64,000 nt of DNA from CAVZCK01 sp963798805. Its GTDB lineage: Bacteria > Pseudomonadota > Alphaproteobacteria > Rhizobiales > Rhodomicrobiaceae. The notes below the pieces were generated by a model. That model searched no databases and was not told the DNA's origin. It saw only the letters and a program-made list of their open reading frames with translations. Made by a program: the position numbers and the translations under genes. Location: positions 186,001-250,000 of the forward strand of contig CAWCVC010000008.1 in NCBI GenBank assembly GCA_963798805.1. The letters run 5' to 3'. This document shows positions 1-9,296 of this stretch, piece by piece. The number at the start of each line of letters is the position of its first letter. The first letter of the stretch is position 1.

Positions 1-89
1 GATTCCGCGAGTCCCTTTGCGATGGCGTAGCCGATCCCGTGCGTCGAGCCGGTGACAACGGCGATCTTGCCGGAAAGATCGATCTTCAT
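1..89 (-). CDS. SDR-family oxidoreductase, N-terminal fragment
   Basis: Only the first 29 complete codons lie in the window; the gene runs off the left edge. The peptide begins MKIDLSGKIAVVTG and continues into STHGIG, so it carries the TGxxxGIG dinucleotide-binding motif of classical short-chain dehydrogenases/reductases. The ATG at 89 gives the usual 11-14 residues before the glycine-rich loop. Substrate cannot be read from this part. It is divergent from the TPR/GT41 gene at 268, with about 180 bases between them. A 3-hydroxybutyrate dehydrogenase or FabG-like enzyme are both possible; the family is secure, the function is not. Confidence 0.8.
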   Translation of the reverse strand, partial: MKIDLSGKIAVVTGSTHGIGYAIAKGLAE

Positions 90-267
90 GTGTGCGCCTC
101 CATGCGGCTTGAATGGTTCTTTTGCAATCTGCCGGACAAGATGGCGCCTGCGCGCGTGCAGATCAAAAGGTGTCGGGCCAAGGCGCTTTTCGGGTTTCGC
201 GTGTGCGAGCCAGGGAATTGCAACTATTTGATGCAATGAAGGAGTTGAATCGCGGAAAATCGGATCT

Positions 268-2715
268 ATGGCGGGAAAGCAGAAGATTGGCGCGAATTTG
301 GCGCGACCGCGGGCTGCTCTGCTAGCCAGCGCCGTCCAACATTTGCAGGCCGGCCGGCTTGACGAGGCCCGCAAGGCTTATCGCGCATTGCTCGCCGCCG
401 ACGCGCGGCATGTTATTGCTCTTCATCACCTCGGCATCGTCGAACATCAGCTTGGCCAAAGCGAAGAGGCGATCCGCCTTCTCCGGCGGGCTCTGGAACT
501 GAAGCCGGCGAATGCGCAGGCGCATTCCGATCTCGCAGTCATTCTCATGCAGCTTGGCCGGGACGGCGAAGCAGCCGAGGCATGCAACAAAGCCGTTATG
601 CTCGATGCGGGTTTCGCCGCGGCCCATGCAAATCTCGGCGATCTGATGCGAAGACGCGGCGATCATGTCGCCGCCGAGCGCTGCTATGCACGCGCCATCG
701 AATTGCAGCCGGGCTTTGCGCCTGCCCATATCGGCCGCGCCGAGTCGCTGGTGGCTCTCGACCGGCTCGACGATGCAATGGCCGCGAGTGAGGCGGCCAT
801 ACGCCTCGTCCCCGCGCATGCTGAGGGTCATGCCGCCAAAGGGCTCGTTCTCGACCGGATGGGTAGGTTCGAAGAGGCGATCACCGCCTATCAGCAAGCT
901 CTGCGCCTCGATCCGAAGCTCGCCGTCATCCATCTGCGACTTGCCAGCACCTATCAGGCGCAGGGGCGGCTCGACGAGGCGCTCGCCGCGACCGCCCGCG
1001 CGCTGGAGTCCGATCCGCAATATGCAGAAGCCTATCACAGCCGGGCTCGAATACTGCAGAGATTGGGGCGGATCGGCGAAGCGTTCGCCGCCTATGAGCG
1101 CGCGTTGAAGGCGAAGCCCGCATTTGCCGAAGCGTTCGCCAGTCTGGGACTCCTGCAGCACCAGACCGGCCGCGGCGATGATGCTGTGGAGACGCTGATG
1201 CGCGCCATCGACCTCGCTCCGGAAAACGGCTCCGTTTACGTCAAGCTCGCCAATGTCTTGAAAGAACAAAAGCGCTACGTGGAGGCGCTCGAGATCTACC
1301 GGGCGATGCTCAACCTGCCGGGCGCTCCGCCGCCGGCCGGGCTTTACGATTATTGCAGCTTGCGCCGCCAGATCTGCGACTGGAATGGCTTGGACGAGGC
1401 GGAGCGGCGTGCGATCGACGCGGTCATCGCAAGCCGCGAGCCGGTGCCGCCTTTTCCTTCGCTGGCGATGCATTGCACGCCGGAAGATCACCTGTCCCTG
1501 GCGCGGCTCTGGGCATCAGCATTTATGGAAAATAGCGCGCCGGCAGCGCCTCGATTGGCATCTGGCGCTCGATCGGGCGACGGTCGTATCCGTCTCGGCT
1601 ATCTTTCCTCGGACTTCTTTGAACATGCGACGGCCAGCCTAATCGCAGAGCTGATCGAGCGGCACGACCGCGCCCGTTTCGAGGTGATCGCCTATTGCTC
1701 GAGCCCCGAAGACGGCAGTGCCCTACGCAGGCGGCTGATGACCGCCTTCGATCGCTTCGTCACCATCCGCGAGCATTCGCATCGCGATGCAGCGGCGCTT
1801 ATAGCCCGGGACGGCATCGATATTCTGATCGACCTCAAAGGCTATACGCGTGACGCGCGCAGCATGATCCCGGCGCGGCGACCGGCGCCCATCCAGGTCA
1901 ACTATCTCGGCTATCCGAGTACTATGGGCGCGCCATTCATCGACTACATCATCGCCGATCCGTTCATAGCGCCGATGGAACGTCAGCGCTATTTCGACGA
2001 GAAGATCGTTCATCTGCCGGACTGCTATCAGCCGAATGATCGCCATCGGCGCTGCTCGGCGGTTGCCCTCAGCCGAGCCGATTGCGGCTTGACCGAAGAC
2101 GCCTTCGTTTTCTGCTCGTTCAACGACGTCTATAAGATCACCGCACCGGTTTTCAGCGTCTGGATGCGGCTACTTTCCCAGGTTCCCCGGAGCGTTCTAT
2201 GGCTGCTCGACGCCAATCCGCTGGCACAAGCCAATCTCCGCAAGGAAGCTGCTGCGCGTGGGATCGACCCGGAACGGCTGATCTTCGCGCCCAAGCTGCG
2301 GATGGCCGAGCACCTTGCGCGTTATGCGCTCGCCGATCTTTTCCTCGACAATCTGCCGGTCAACGCACACACGACGGCCAGTGAGGCGCTGTGGTCTGGC
2401 CTGCCGGTCATCACCTGCGCGGGCGATGTTTTCGTCGGCCGCGTCGCCGGCAGCCTTCTGAATGCGTGCGGTCTGCCGGAGCTGGTGACGTCCTCGCTTC
2501 AGGATTACGAAGCTCTGGCGCTGCGGCTGGCTACGGATCGCGCCGCCCTTGCCGCTATCAGAGGCCGGCTGGGGAAGAACCGCTTCAGTGCGCCCCTTTT
2601 CGATATCGAGCGCTATACGCTCAATCTCGAAGCCGCGTTCGCCCACATGGTCCGGCTTTATAGGAGCGGACTGAGCCCGCAGGCGTTTGCGATTGCCGAT
2701 CTCGGCGAAAACTGA
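268..2715 (+). CDS. TPR protein with GT41 (SPINDLY/OGT-like) glycosyltransferase domain
   Basis: An 815-residue protein with two parts. Roughly residues 20-350 are about ten tandem 34-residue TPR units (repeated ALELKP/AYERALK-type helices). Residues about 400-800 are a GT41 O-GlcNAc-transferase-like catalytic region, recognisable by IRLGYLSSDFFEHA, DILIDLKGYT, PIQVNYLGYPSTMG, DYIIADPFIAP and LFLDNLPVNAHTTASEALW. Bacterial members are thought to glycosylate proteins or act in surface polysaccharide assembly; acceptor and sugar donor are unknown here. The ATG start is the first in frame. No signal peptide is seen, so a cytosolic location is inferred. A paralogue with the same architecture plus a methyltransferase tail lies at 45254-48584. 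It stands alone, followed by tRNA-Pro. Confidence 0.88.
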   Translation: MAGKQKIGANLARPRAALLASAVQHLQAGRLDEARKAYRALLAADARHVIALHHLGIVEHQLGQSEEAIRLLRRALELKPANAQAHSDLAVILMQLGRDGEAAEACNKAVMLDAGFAAAHANLGDLMRRRGDHVAAERCYARAIELQPGFAPAHIGRAESLVALDRLDDAMAASEAAIRLVPAHAEGHAAKGLVLDRMGRFEEAITAYQQALRLDPKLAVIHLRLASTYQAQGRLDEALAATARALESDPQYAEAYHSRARILQRLGRIGEAFAAYERALKAKPAFAEAFASLGLLQHQTGRGDDAVETLMRAIDLAPENGSVYVKLANVLKEQKRYVEALEIYRAMLNLPGAPPPAGLYDYCSLRRQICDWNGLDEAERRAIDAVIASREPVPPFPSLAMHCTPEDHLSLARLWASAFMENSAPAAPRLASGARSGDGRIRLGYLSSDFFEHATASLIAELIERHDRARFEVIAYCSSPEDGSALRRRLMTAFDRFVTIREHSHRDAAALIARDGIDILIDLKGYTRDARSMIPARRPAPIQVNYLGYPSTMGAPFIDYIIADPFIAPMERQRYFDEKIVHLPDCYQPNDRHRRCSAVALSRADCGLTEDAFVFCSFNDVYKITAPVFSVWMRLLSQVPRSVLWLLDANPLAQANLRKEAAARGIDPERLIFAPKLRMAEHLARYALADLFLDNLPVNAHTTASEALWSGLPVITCAGDVFVGRVAGSLLNACGLPELVTSSLQDYEALALRLATDRAALAAIRGRLGKNRFSAPLFDIERYTLNLEAAFAHMVRLYRSGLSPQAFAIADLGEN

Positions 2716-2840
2716 GCATTCATCATCGGATTTTGTCAAAGATCCGCGATCGTTCCCGGTCGCGAAACCGGCAGATAGGCGGTCATTTCCGGCTTGCTTT
2801 TCAGGTGCAAAAGGCCCTACTACCTTGGGTGCCAAGCCAT

Positions 2841-2917
2841 CGGAGTGTAGCGCAGCTTGGTAGCGCACCTGCTTCGGGAGCAGGGGGTCGGTGGTTCGAA
2901 TCCACTCACTCCGACCA
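2841..2917 (+). tRNA. tRNA-Pro, anticodon CGG
   Basis: A 77-base cloverleaf with encoded CCA. The acceptor stem CGGAGTG pairs with CACTCCG and is followed by ACCA. The D arm is AGCGCAGCTTGGTAGCGC, the anticodon stem CCTGC/GCAGG encloses the loop TTCGGGA (anticodon CGG, reading CCG codons), and the T arm holds GGTTCGAATCC. No integrase or attachment-site duplication was noticed beside it. Confidence 0.97.
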
Positions 2918-2988
2918 TTCCAGCCGAAATTCGGAATACATCGGACGCCGCGTGACGCGGTGCCTGAATCTGTCTGCGCCGAGCGCGC

Positions 2989-4383
2989 TTATCGTTGCGC
3001 CAGATCGGGCCTTGCCTTGCTCTTCCGCTCGAGCTTGTGAATGATCGCCTGCGCGACGATCTGGTAGTTGCCGTCGAAATGATGGCCGCCCGGCCGTTTG
3101 AGCTTCATGGCGCCGTTCAACTCCGGAAAGGTGCAGGCCGTTTCATGGGCGTGCTGTTCATCCGCGCCGAAAACGCAGAGAACCTTGTCGCCCGGCATCG
3201 ACGCAAGATAGGGGCGCACTGCGAGATCGTCGGCGGATTTGACGCCGAGCCAGGCGCTCATTGAAACTTCCAGATCAGCCGTCGGTTCGAATCCGATCAG
3301 GCCGATGAGCTGTGTGGCCTCGCGTGTGGCGATACTGAGCTTGCCCCAGGTCAGCGGCAAGACGTCGGCCCCGAAAGAATAGCCCAGGAGCGCGGTTCGC
3401 CGAACCTGCCAAAGCCTTTGATAATGCTTGACAATCCGGTCGATATCAGCGCCGATCTGCTCCGGGCTCTTGCGATTCCAGAAATAACGTAGAGCATCGA
3501 TGCCGACGACGGCAACATCGTGATTGATCAGATAATCGCCGATCTGCTTATCGATATCGCGCCAGCCGCCATCGCCGGAAATAAACACCGCCACGGCCTT
3601 GGGCTTATTTTTGGCGGGCAATTCGACAAGCGGCAGATCAGCGAGCGGGCTCTCGGGCGGGGCGCCGAGCTCCAGCACCGCGTTGAGCGCGGCGTCGAAC
3701 TGCGCCTTGGCATCGCCTTCGACGACCTGAAGCTTGGCATCGCCGCTGGCGCTGACGAACTGGGTGAGATCGGGCGATGGAGCAGCGGCGGCGATCCAGC
3801 GCCAGCCTGCGGGCAAGGTCTTTGCAGGCGCATAGGTGTATTTGACATTCGTGGAGCCGGTCGCCAGTTCGTCGCTGCAAAGCGGTAGTTTTGTTGCCAA
3901 CGTCGGGGTGAAGCCAAGGCTGACAGCGCCGGCCGCGGTGTTCTGAGGCGTTTGGCCCAGAGCGAGATAGGCAAGCGAGCCACCCTCGCCCTCGCCGAAC
4001 AGGACCGGCCAGTGCCAGTTCGACATCCCCAATTCGCGCTCCGCCTTACGGGAGATGTCCTCGAAGTCGCCGAAAATATAATGGCACTCCGTATCGTCGC
4101 TGGCGGCCTCCTTGCTGATCAGCGTCGGCAGGTCGACGAGTGCGACGGCAGCGCCATGGGCGACGAAGCTTTCCGCCTTGGCGCGGCTCTCGGCGGTGAT
4201 ACCGTCCTTGTCGGAGATCAGCACAACGAAGAGCTTCGGGTCTTTTTCGGGCGCCAGGACCGGGATATCGCCGACGGCTTCACCTGCGAGAGTGATCGAC
4301 CGCGGAGCGGCTTGCGCCGGCAGCGCTGCGGCTGAAAGGAGAGCCAGGCAGAGCAGCCGTCCGGCGAGGCCAGTTAAGCGCAT
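2989..4383 (-). CDS. acvB: AcvB/VirJ-family lysyl-phosphatidylglycerol hydrolase
   Basis: A 464-residue exported protein. Residues 1-25 are a signal peptide (Leu/Ala-rich core, cleavage expected after AQA). The C-terminal half is a VirJ-type alpha/beta hydrolase, with SGDGGW near 269-274 and the nucleophile elbow GYSFGAD (Ser336). In Agrobacterium the AcvB protein is a periplasmic enzyme that removes lysine from lysyl-phosphatidylglycerol, balancing the synthase. The start overlaps the end of the upstream mprF/lpiA gene by 10 bases, which fits translational coupling in the lpiA-acvB operon known from Rhizobium tropici and Agrobacterium. Activity is inferred from family and context. Confidence 0.9.
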   Translation of the reverse strand: MRLTGLAGRLLCLALLSAAALPAQAAPRSITLAGEAVGDIPVLAPEKDPKLFVVLISDKDGITAESRAKAESFVAHGAAVALVDLPTLISKEAASDDTECHYIFGDFEDISRKAERELGMSNWHWPVLFGEGEGGSLAYLALGQTPQNTAAGAVSLGFTPTLATKLPLCSDELATGSTNVKYTYAPAKTLPAGWRWIAAAAPSPDLTQFVSASGDAKLQVVEGDAKAQFDAALNAVLELGAPPESPLADLPLVELPAKNKPKAVAVFISGDGGWRDIDKQIGDYLINHDVAVVGIDALRYFWNRKSPEQIGADIDRIVKHYQRLWQVRRTALLGYSFGADVLPLTWGKLSIATREATQLIGLIGFEPTADLEVSMSAWLGVKSADDLAVRPYLASMPGDKVLCVFGADEQHAHETACTFPELNGAMKLKRPGGHHFDGNYQIVAQAIIHKLERKSKARPDLAQR

Positions 4384-7034
4384 ACAGTTTCTCCATATTT
4401 ACGCGCGCGCTGCGGGCTGGCTGCAACAAGCGCCGCCGCGTCGACCAATACGCCAGCAACGGACAGACCTCCGGGATGGGCGAGGTAACGCGGACGCCAT
4501 TCCGGCTTGAATTTGCTCTTAAAAGCCCGCAGCCCTTCGAAATTGTAGAACCGATCGCCATGCCGGTAAATCAGGGAACCGAGGCGGCTCCAGCGCGAGG
4601 CGAGGTAATGTCGCGGCAGTCCAGAGAGCGGCGCCATGCCGAGATTGAACCACTGAAAGCCCTCGGCCTTTGCCGTATCGAGCAGGCAGATGAAGAGATA
4701 GTCCATTGTCCCTCCAGGCGCGTCGGGAAGATAACGCATCAGATCGACCGAATATTCGCTCTTGCCCGCTCCCTTCCAGATATTGGCGAAGGCGACGAAG
4801 CGGCCGTCCTGCCGGACGACGGCATGATCATAGAGGCTGAGATAAGGATCGGACCAGAATCCCAGGGAGAAGCCTTTCTCCTTCGATCGGCGGCTGGCGA
4901 GCCAGGCGTCCGAGACGTCTTTCAGAAGGGGCAGGATGGACGGCACACGCTCTGCCGGAATAATCTCGAAGGAGAGGCCATTGCGTTCCGCATGCGCTTT
5001 GCTTTGCCGCAGCTTACGGCCCTCGCTGCCCTCGAGCGTAAAGCCGGCAAGATCGACATAGGCATCTTCCCCGAGCTTGGCGAGCGAGAAGCCCGCATCG
5101 ATATAGGCCGGGATGTATTTGGCCGAGATCTGATAGAAGGCCGGCACGCCATGATGCAGATCGGCGAGTTCCTTGAAGCGCCAGATCAGATCGGCCGCAC
5201 GTCTCTCGTCCGGAGCGACCGGATCGCCCATGGCGAGCCAGGTCGACCCCTCCACGCCGTACATGACGAAGCCGTCAGCCTCGTCCGAGATCAGAAAGCG
5301 CTTGTCGCCGAGCAGTGCAAGTTGGACGTCGGTCCGCGCCGAATCCGCCATGATCGGTTTTATCCGCTCGAACTGGTCGGTTCCGATGGTCTCTTCGCCC
5401 CCGTGAGCCTGGTGGGTGAATTTATAAAGAATGAAAATGACCGCGGTGATCGCGATACCGAGGCTGGCGCGCAGAAAGCGCGGCGCATCGCCCTTATAGG
5501 CAAAGTCCCACCACAGCGAATTGGCGTAATCGACGTGGCTGTAGACCGTCAGCCCGACCCATAAGGATGCGCCGATGGCGATCGCGATCGCGAGCAGCCA
5601 TTCGTTCGACGGCTGCGTTTCCAGGAGGCCGGCGCGGCGATAAAATTCAGGCCGAGCGAGCCACAGCAGGCCCATAACGATGGTGCAGACGATCGCCTCC
5701 TCGAAATCGACGCCCTTGACGAGCGAAAAGATCGCGCCCGCCGCGAGCAGCGCCATTGATAGACGCCAAGCGGAACGGAGACGGCGCAACAGCCCGTAAC
5801 CCACGACGAGAAGCATGGCGCCGACGAGGCTCGCCACAAAATGGGAGGTCTCGACGAAGGGCAGCGGTACGATCTGGCGGAGAAGCGCTATTCGCGGGGG
5901 CATTGCCGGAAGAGCGCCGGACACAAGGAGGACCACGCCGCCGAGAAAGACGGCAACCGCCGCCGCAGGTGCGAGCGTCGGCCGGGCGGCTCGCGCGAAG
6001 GCCTGTTGAGCGGTGCTCAATACGCCGGCGCGCGCTTGCAGCTCATGGCCGGCAAGGATCGTCACCGCAAGGGCGAACGGCGCCACATAGTAAATGAGCC
6101 GAAACAGCAGCAGCGACCCGACGGCTTGGGCGAGATGAAGATCGGGCAGGCCGAGCAGAATGACCGCCTCGAAAACGCCCAGACCGCCGGGGACATGGCT
6201 AATAACGCCGAGAACCGTGGCGAGAATGAAGATGATGAGGAAGCCGGGAAAGCTGATCGATGCAATGTCCGGAATCAGCAGCCACAGAGCCAGCGCCGCG
6301 AATGTCGTGTCGGCAATACTGATGGCGAGCGAGGTCAGGCTCGCCGACGCGCTCGGTAGCCGCAGCGGCAGGCCCGCGATCATGATCGCCCGTGGCTTTA
6401 TAGCCGAAAAGGCGATCCAGGCTGCGAGCGCCGCCAGGATGGAAATGCCCGCGGCAACGTTGATCGCCCATGAAAGCCCGCCGACAGGAGCGATGATGCC
6501 TGGCTGAATGACCAGACAGAATCCGGCAAGCGCCGCGAGCCCCATCCAGAAGCCGAGCGCACATAAAGCGCCCGCTGCCAGAATGCGGGCCGTCGCCAAT
6601 CCCTGCACCCGGTAGAGCCGAAGCCTGATAGCGCCGCCGGTGAGGACGCCGAAGCCAAGCATGAAAGTGAAGCTGTGGCTGATGAAGGACGTCATCGCGG
6701 CGAAGGCGAGAGGCACCTTCCGCGCCTTCACGATGCGCAGGGCGAGAATGTCATAGCCGGCCAGACTCAGATAAGAAGCGGCCGTTGCGGCGAACGCACC
6801 GGCAAGCTCAAGCGAGGAAATGCCTTGCACCGCCGAACGGATTTCGGGCCATTTCACGCTTTCCAGCGTCCGGTAGAGGACCGCCGCCGCAATAGCGAAG
6901 GTGCCGATGGCGATGATGATTCCAACCTTCGACCAGTCGACCTTCCTCAATGCCAGCGACAGCCTGCTAACCGCCTCGCGAATGGGCGTTGCAGCGGCAC
7001 CAGGATTTCGGTCAAGAAATTCTGCAAAAACCAT
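4374..7034 (-). CDS. mprF: Bifunctional lysylphosphatidylglycerol synthase/flippase MprF (LpiA)
   Basis: This large membrane protein (886 residues from the chosen ATG) adds lysine from lysyl-tRNA to phosphatidylglycerol and flips the product outward, lowering surface charge. The N-terminal two thirds contain many hydrophobic segments starting near residue 35 (UPF0104-type flippase domain). The C-terminal third is the soluble DUF2156 aminoacyl-transferase domain, with stretches such as GEDAYVDLAGFTLEG, RKLRQSKAHAERNG and FNLGMAPLSGL. An upstream TTG at 7058 is in frame, but the ATG at 7034 follows a GAGG ribosome site at good spacing and was preferred. It forms an operon with acvB. Such genes give resistance to cationic peptides and acid in rhizobia. 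Confidence 0.92.
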   Translation of the reverse strand: MVFAEFLDRNPGAAATPIREAVSRLSLALRKVDWSKVGIIIAIGTFAIAAAVLYRTLESVKWPEIRSAVQGISSLELAGAFAATAASYLSLAGYDILALRIVKARKVPLAFAAMTSFISHSFTFMLGFGVLTGGAIRLRLYRVQGLATARILAAGALCALGFWMGLAALAGFCLVIQPGIIAPVGGLSWAINVAAGISILAALAAWIAFSAIKPRAIMIAGLPLRLPSASASLTSLAISIADTTFAALALWLLIPDIASISFPGFLIIFILATVLGVISHVPGGLGVFEAVILLGLPDLHLAQAVGSLLLFRLIYYVAPFALAVTILAGHELQARAGVLSTAQQAFARAARPTLAPAAAVAVFLGGVVLLVSGALPAMPPRIALLRQIVPLPFVETSHFVASLVGAMLLVVGYGLLRRLRSAWRLSMALLAAGAIFSLVKGVDFEEAIVCTIVMGLLWLARPEFYRRAGLLETQPSNEWLLAIAIAIGASLWVGLTVYSHVDYANSLWWDFAYKGDAPRFLRASLGIAITAVIFILYKFTHQAHGGEETIGTDQFERIKPIMADSARTDVQLALLGDKRFLISDEADGFVMYGVEGSTWLAMGDPVAPDERRAADLIWRFKELADLHHGVPAFYQISAKYIPAYIDAGFSLAKLGEDAYVDLAGFTLEGSEGRKLRQSKAHAERNGLSFEIIPAERVPSILPLLKDVSDAWLASRRSKEKGFSLGFWSDPYLSLYDHAVVRQDGRFVAFANIWKGAGKSEYSVDLMRYLPDAPGGTMDYLFICLLDTAKAEGFQWFNLGMAPLSGLPRHYLASRWSRLGSLIYRHGDRFYNFEGLRAFKSKFKPEWRPRYLAHPGGLSVAGVLVDAAALVAASPQRARKYGETVCA

Positions 7035-7344
7035 TCCAGCCTCGCATTGGTCCCCCAAGACCGGTTCCGCCGCGCGTCAACTGCGGTCCGGACGCAAGAG
7101 CGGCGACGGTCGCCCATTCTTGCGGGCAATCGCCGGTCGGAGGCCGGATTATTCTGCTGCCAGCTTTGCCCCTACTTCTCCGGAAGTATACGGATTTGTA
7201 AACTTCGCATTAAGCGGGGCCGTGTTGCAGGGATTGGCTGGCGAGCAGCCTTGGCTGTGCTGGGATGCGGCAATCAGCCACCGGAAACCGTTTTGGAGGC
7301 AGTGACGCAAGAGCAAAGTCTGGCGTTGAGCTTACAGCCGTAAG
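7035..7344. other. Intergenic, upstream of mprF and downstream of degP
   Basis: No supported gene. It must hold the promoter of the mprF-acvB operon, but no convincing -35/-10 pair could be assigned by eye. The right end abuts the degP terminator. Confidence 0.4.
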
Positions 7345-7382
7345 AAAAACCCGGCCCGAAGGTGCAAGACCTCCGGGCCGGG
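7345..7382 (-). terminator. Rho-independent terminator of degP
   Basis: On the minus strand a long GC stem (arms CCCGGCCCG and CGGGCCGGG, extended by AGGT/ACCT around a 5-base loop, one mismatch) at 7350-7382 is followed directly by five T. It lies about 30 bases past the degP stop codon. Confidence 0.9.
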
Positions 7383-7408
7383 CAGGGTTCGCGAAATGCC
7401 GATGAGGA

Positions 7409-8989
7409 TTACGACGCAGCTTCCTTCGAAGGCAGAGCGACGTAGCGCTGCGCATTGCCGTGCTTGACAAGCGCAAGCGCCTTGCTCCGTCCTTTCGCCG
7501 CGGCGTCGGACAGGGCCTGGCGCAGCTCTTTGGGCGAACCAACATCGCGGTCGCCGATCTTGAGGATCACATCGCCCGGCTCGATGCCCGACGATGCCGC
7601 AGGGCCATTCGGATCGACATCGGTCACCGCCACTCCGGTCGAGCCTGCTCCCTGAACCGATGACGCCGGTGCAACCGTCAGCCCCAGCTTGCCAACCTGA
7701 TGACCTTCGTCTTCATTCTCGTTGCTGGCAAGCGTCTGCTTCTGGTTCTGTTTCATCGCGCCGAGGGTGAGCTTGACATCCTCTTGCTTCCCATTGCGGA
7801 TGATGGTCAGGTCGGCCGTGCTGCGCGGCTCCATGCTGCCGATCTTCCGGGCCAGATCACGGGCATTCTCGACCGTGTCGCCATTCACCTTGGTGATGAC
7901 GTCACCTGCCTTGATGCCGGCGTCGGCCGCCGGACCACCCGCTTCCGGCTTGTCGACGAGCGCGCCTTTCGACTCGGAAAGTCCGAGTCCTTGGGCGATC
8001 TCATCGGTAACCGGCTGGATTTGTACGCCGAGCCAGCCGCGGTCGATATGGCCCTTTTCCTTCAGAACCGGAACGATCTCGTTCACTGTGGTCGAGGGGA
8101 TATCGAAGGCGATGCCGACGGATCCGCCCGACGGCGAGTAAATGGCAGTGTTCACGCCGACGACCTCACCGTCGAGGTTAAAGGTCGGTCCGCCGGAATT
8201 GCCTCTGTTCACCGCTGCGTCGATCTGGATGAAATCATCATAAGGACCGGAGCCGATATCGCGGTTTTCGGCGGAGACGATGCCTGCAGTAACCGTGCCG
8301 CCCAATCCGAAGGGATTGCCCATGGCGAGCACCCATTCGCCGATCTTCGGGGCCTTTTTCGCCAGCTTGACGTAGGGAAAGGTGCCGCCGCCCTCGACCT
8401 TGATCAGCGCGAGGTCGGTCTTGGGATCCGTCCCAATGACCTTGCCCTTGTAATGTTTGCCGTCGTCGGTGACGACCTCGACCTTGGTGGCGCCGTCTAC
8501 AACGTGGTTATTGGTGACGGCGTAGCCATCCGCAGAGATGAAGAAGCCGCTGCCGAGCGCCTGGATCAGCTCCTTCGGTCCCTGGTTGTTGCCGTTGGGC
8601 CCGCCACGGAACTGGAACGGCAAGCCGTCGAAGAAGTGCTCGAACGGAGTTCCCTTGAAGGGATTTTCGCCGCCCTGGAACGGATTGGGCATAGGCTGCT
8701 GTCCGCCGTCATTCTCGGCGACGCGCTTCGATGGGTCGATCTTGACCTGAACCGCAAAGACGGCTGGCTTCACCTTTGCGACGAGGTCGGCAAAATTCGG
8801 CAGCGTCGAGGCTTGAGAATGAATTGAGTCGCTGATTGGCGGAGGGGCTGAATAAGCAAACTGCGGCAAGAAGCTGGCTCCGGCGAGTAACGCCACAGCG
8901 CTGGCGCCGACGAGCAGCTTGCGGGCCAAAGGCGAGCGCCGCCAGCGTGGCGACTGCGGCGCGCTTTCTGGTGTGATAGGTGTCGTCAT
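7409..8989 (-). CDS. degP: Do/DegP-family periplasmic serine endoprotease
   Basis: A 526-residue HtrA protease that degrades or refolds damaged envelope proteins. Residues about 22-48 form an N-terminal membrane signal. The trypsin-like domain carries the triad His162 (VTNNHVV), Asp192 (KTDLALIKV) and Ser265 (NRGNSGGP). Two PDZ domains follow: one after RGWLGVQIQPV with a GIKAGDVI loop, one near the C terminus with GIEPGDVI. The ATG at 8989 was chosen over a TTG at 9004 because GGGAGA sits just before it. The gene ends at a strong terminator, so it appears monocistronic. It sits in a block with a two-component system and secreted proteins, suggesting an envelope-stress role. Confidence 0.94.
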   Translation of the reverse strand: MTTPITPESAPQSPRWRRSPLARKLLVGASAVALLAGASFLPQFAYSAPPPISDSIHSQASTLPNFADLVAKVKPAVFAVQVKIDPSKRVAENDGGQQPMPNPFQGGENPFKGTPFEHFFDGLPFQFRGGPNGNNQGPKELIQALGSGFFISADGYAVTNNHVVDGATKVEVVTDDGKHYKGKVIGTDPKTDLALIKVEGGGTFPYVKLAKKAPKIGEWVLAMGNPFGLGGTVTAGIVSAENRDIGSGPYDDFIQIDAAVNRGNSGGPTFNLDGEVVGVNTAIYSPSGGSVGIAFDIPSTTVNEIVPVLKEKGHIDRGWLGVQIQPVTDEIAQGLGLSESKGALVDKPEAGGPAADAGIKAGDVITKVNGDTVENARDLARKIGSMEPRSTADLTIIRNGKQEDVKLTLGAMKQNQKQTLASNENEDEGHQVGKLGLTVAPASSVQGAGSTGVAVTDVDPNGPAASSGIEPGDVILKIGDRDVGSPKELRQALSDAAAKGRSKALALVKHGNAQRYVALPSKEAAS

Positions 8990-9192
8990 TGGTGTTTCTC
9001 CCAAATAAGCGTGCGGGGTCGTCCCGCTGTAACTTACTTGGGATATGATCGGGAAGGTTGCATTGCGGTATGGTGGACACCGCCATACAATTTGTTAATG
9101 TATCCGCCTCTCAACCTTTCTATTTGGAAGCACGCGACGCTGGCCAATGCGCGGTGCGGTACGCGAATGATCTTGCTACCTGACTAGAACTG

Positions 9193-9226
9193 AAAACACC
9201 GCCCGAGAAGGTAGTCTCCCGGACGG
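9193..9226 (-). terminator. Rho-independent terminator of the Gly-rich protein gene
   Basis: Read on the minus strand, CCGTCCGGGAG and TTCTCGGGCGG pair over about eleven positions using G-U wobbles; the same pairs are mismatches on the plus strand, which sets the direction. TTTT follows two bases later (9193-9196). It lies about 70 bases past the stop at 9297. Confidence 0.7.
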
Positions 9227-9296
9227 CATTTCTTATCTGGAAGGCACGGGCGAAAAAACCGCTCTGCCTCGATCTCACTTTGGCAGGAAGCCGGAT

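Noticed and set aside
322..1491. Long minus-strand open frame opposite the first GT41 gene
   Set aside because: It is a high-GC shadow of the TPR repeats; residues are Arg/Gly-rich with no domain.
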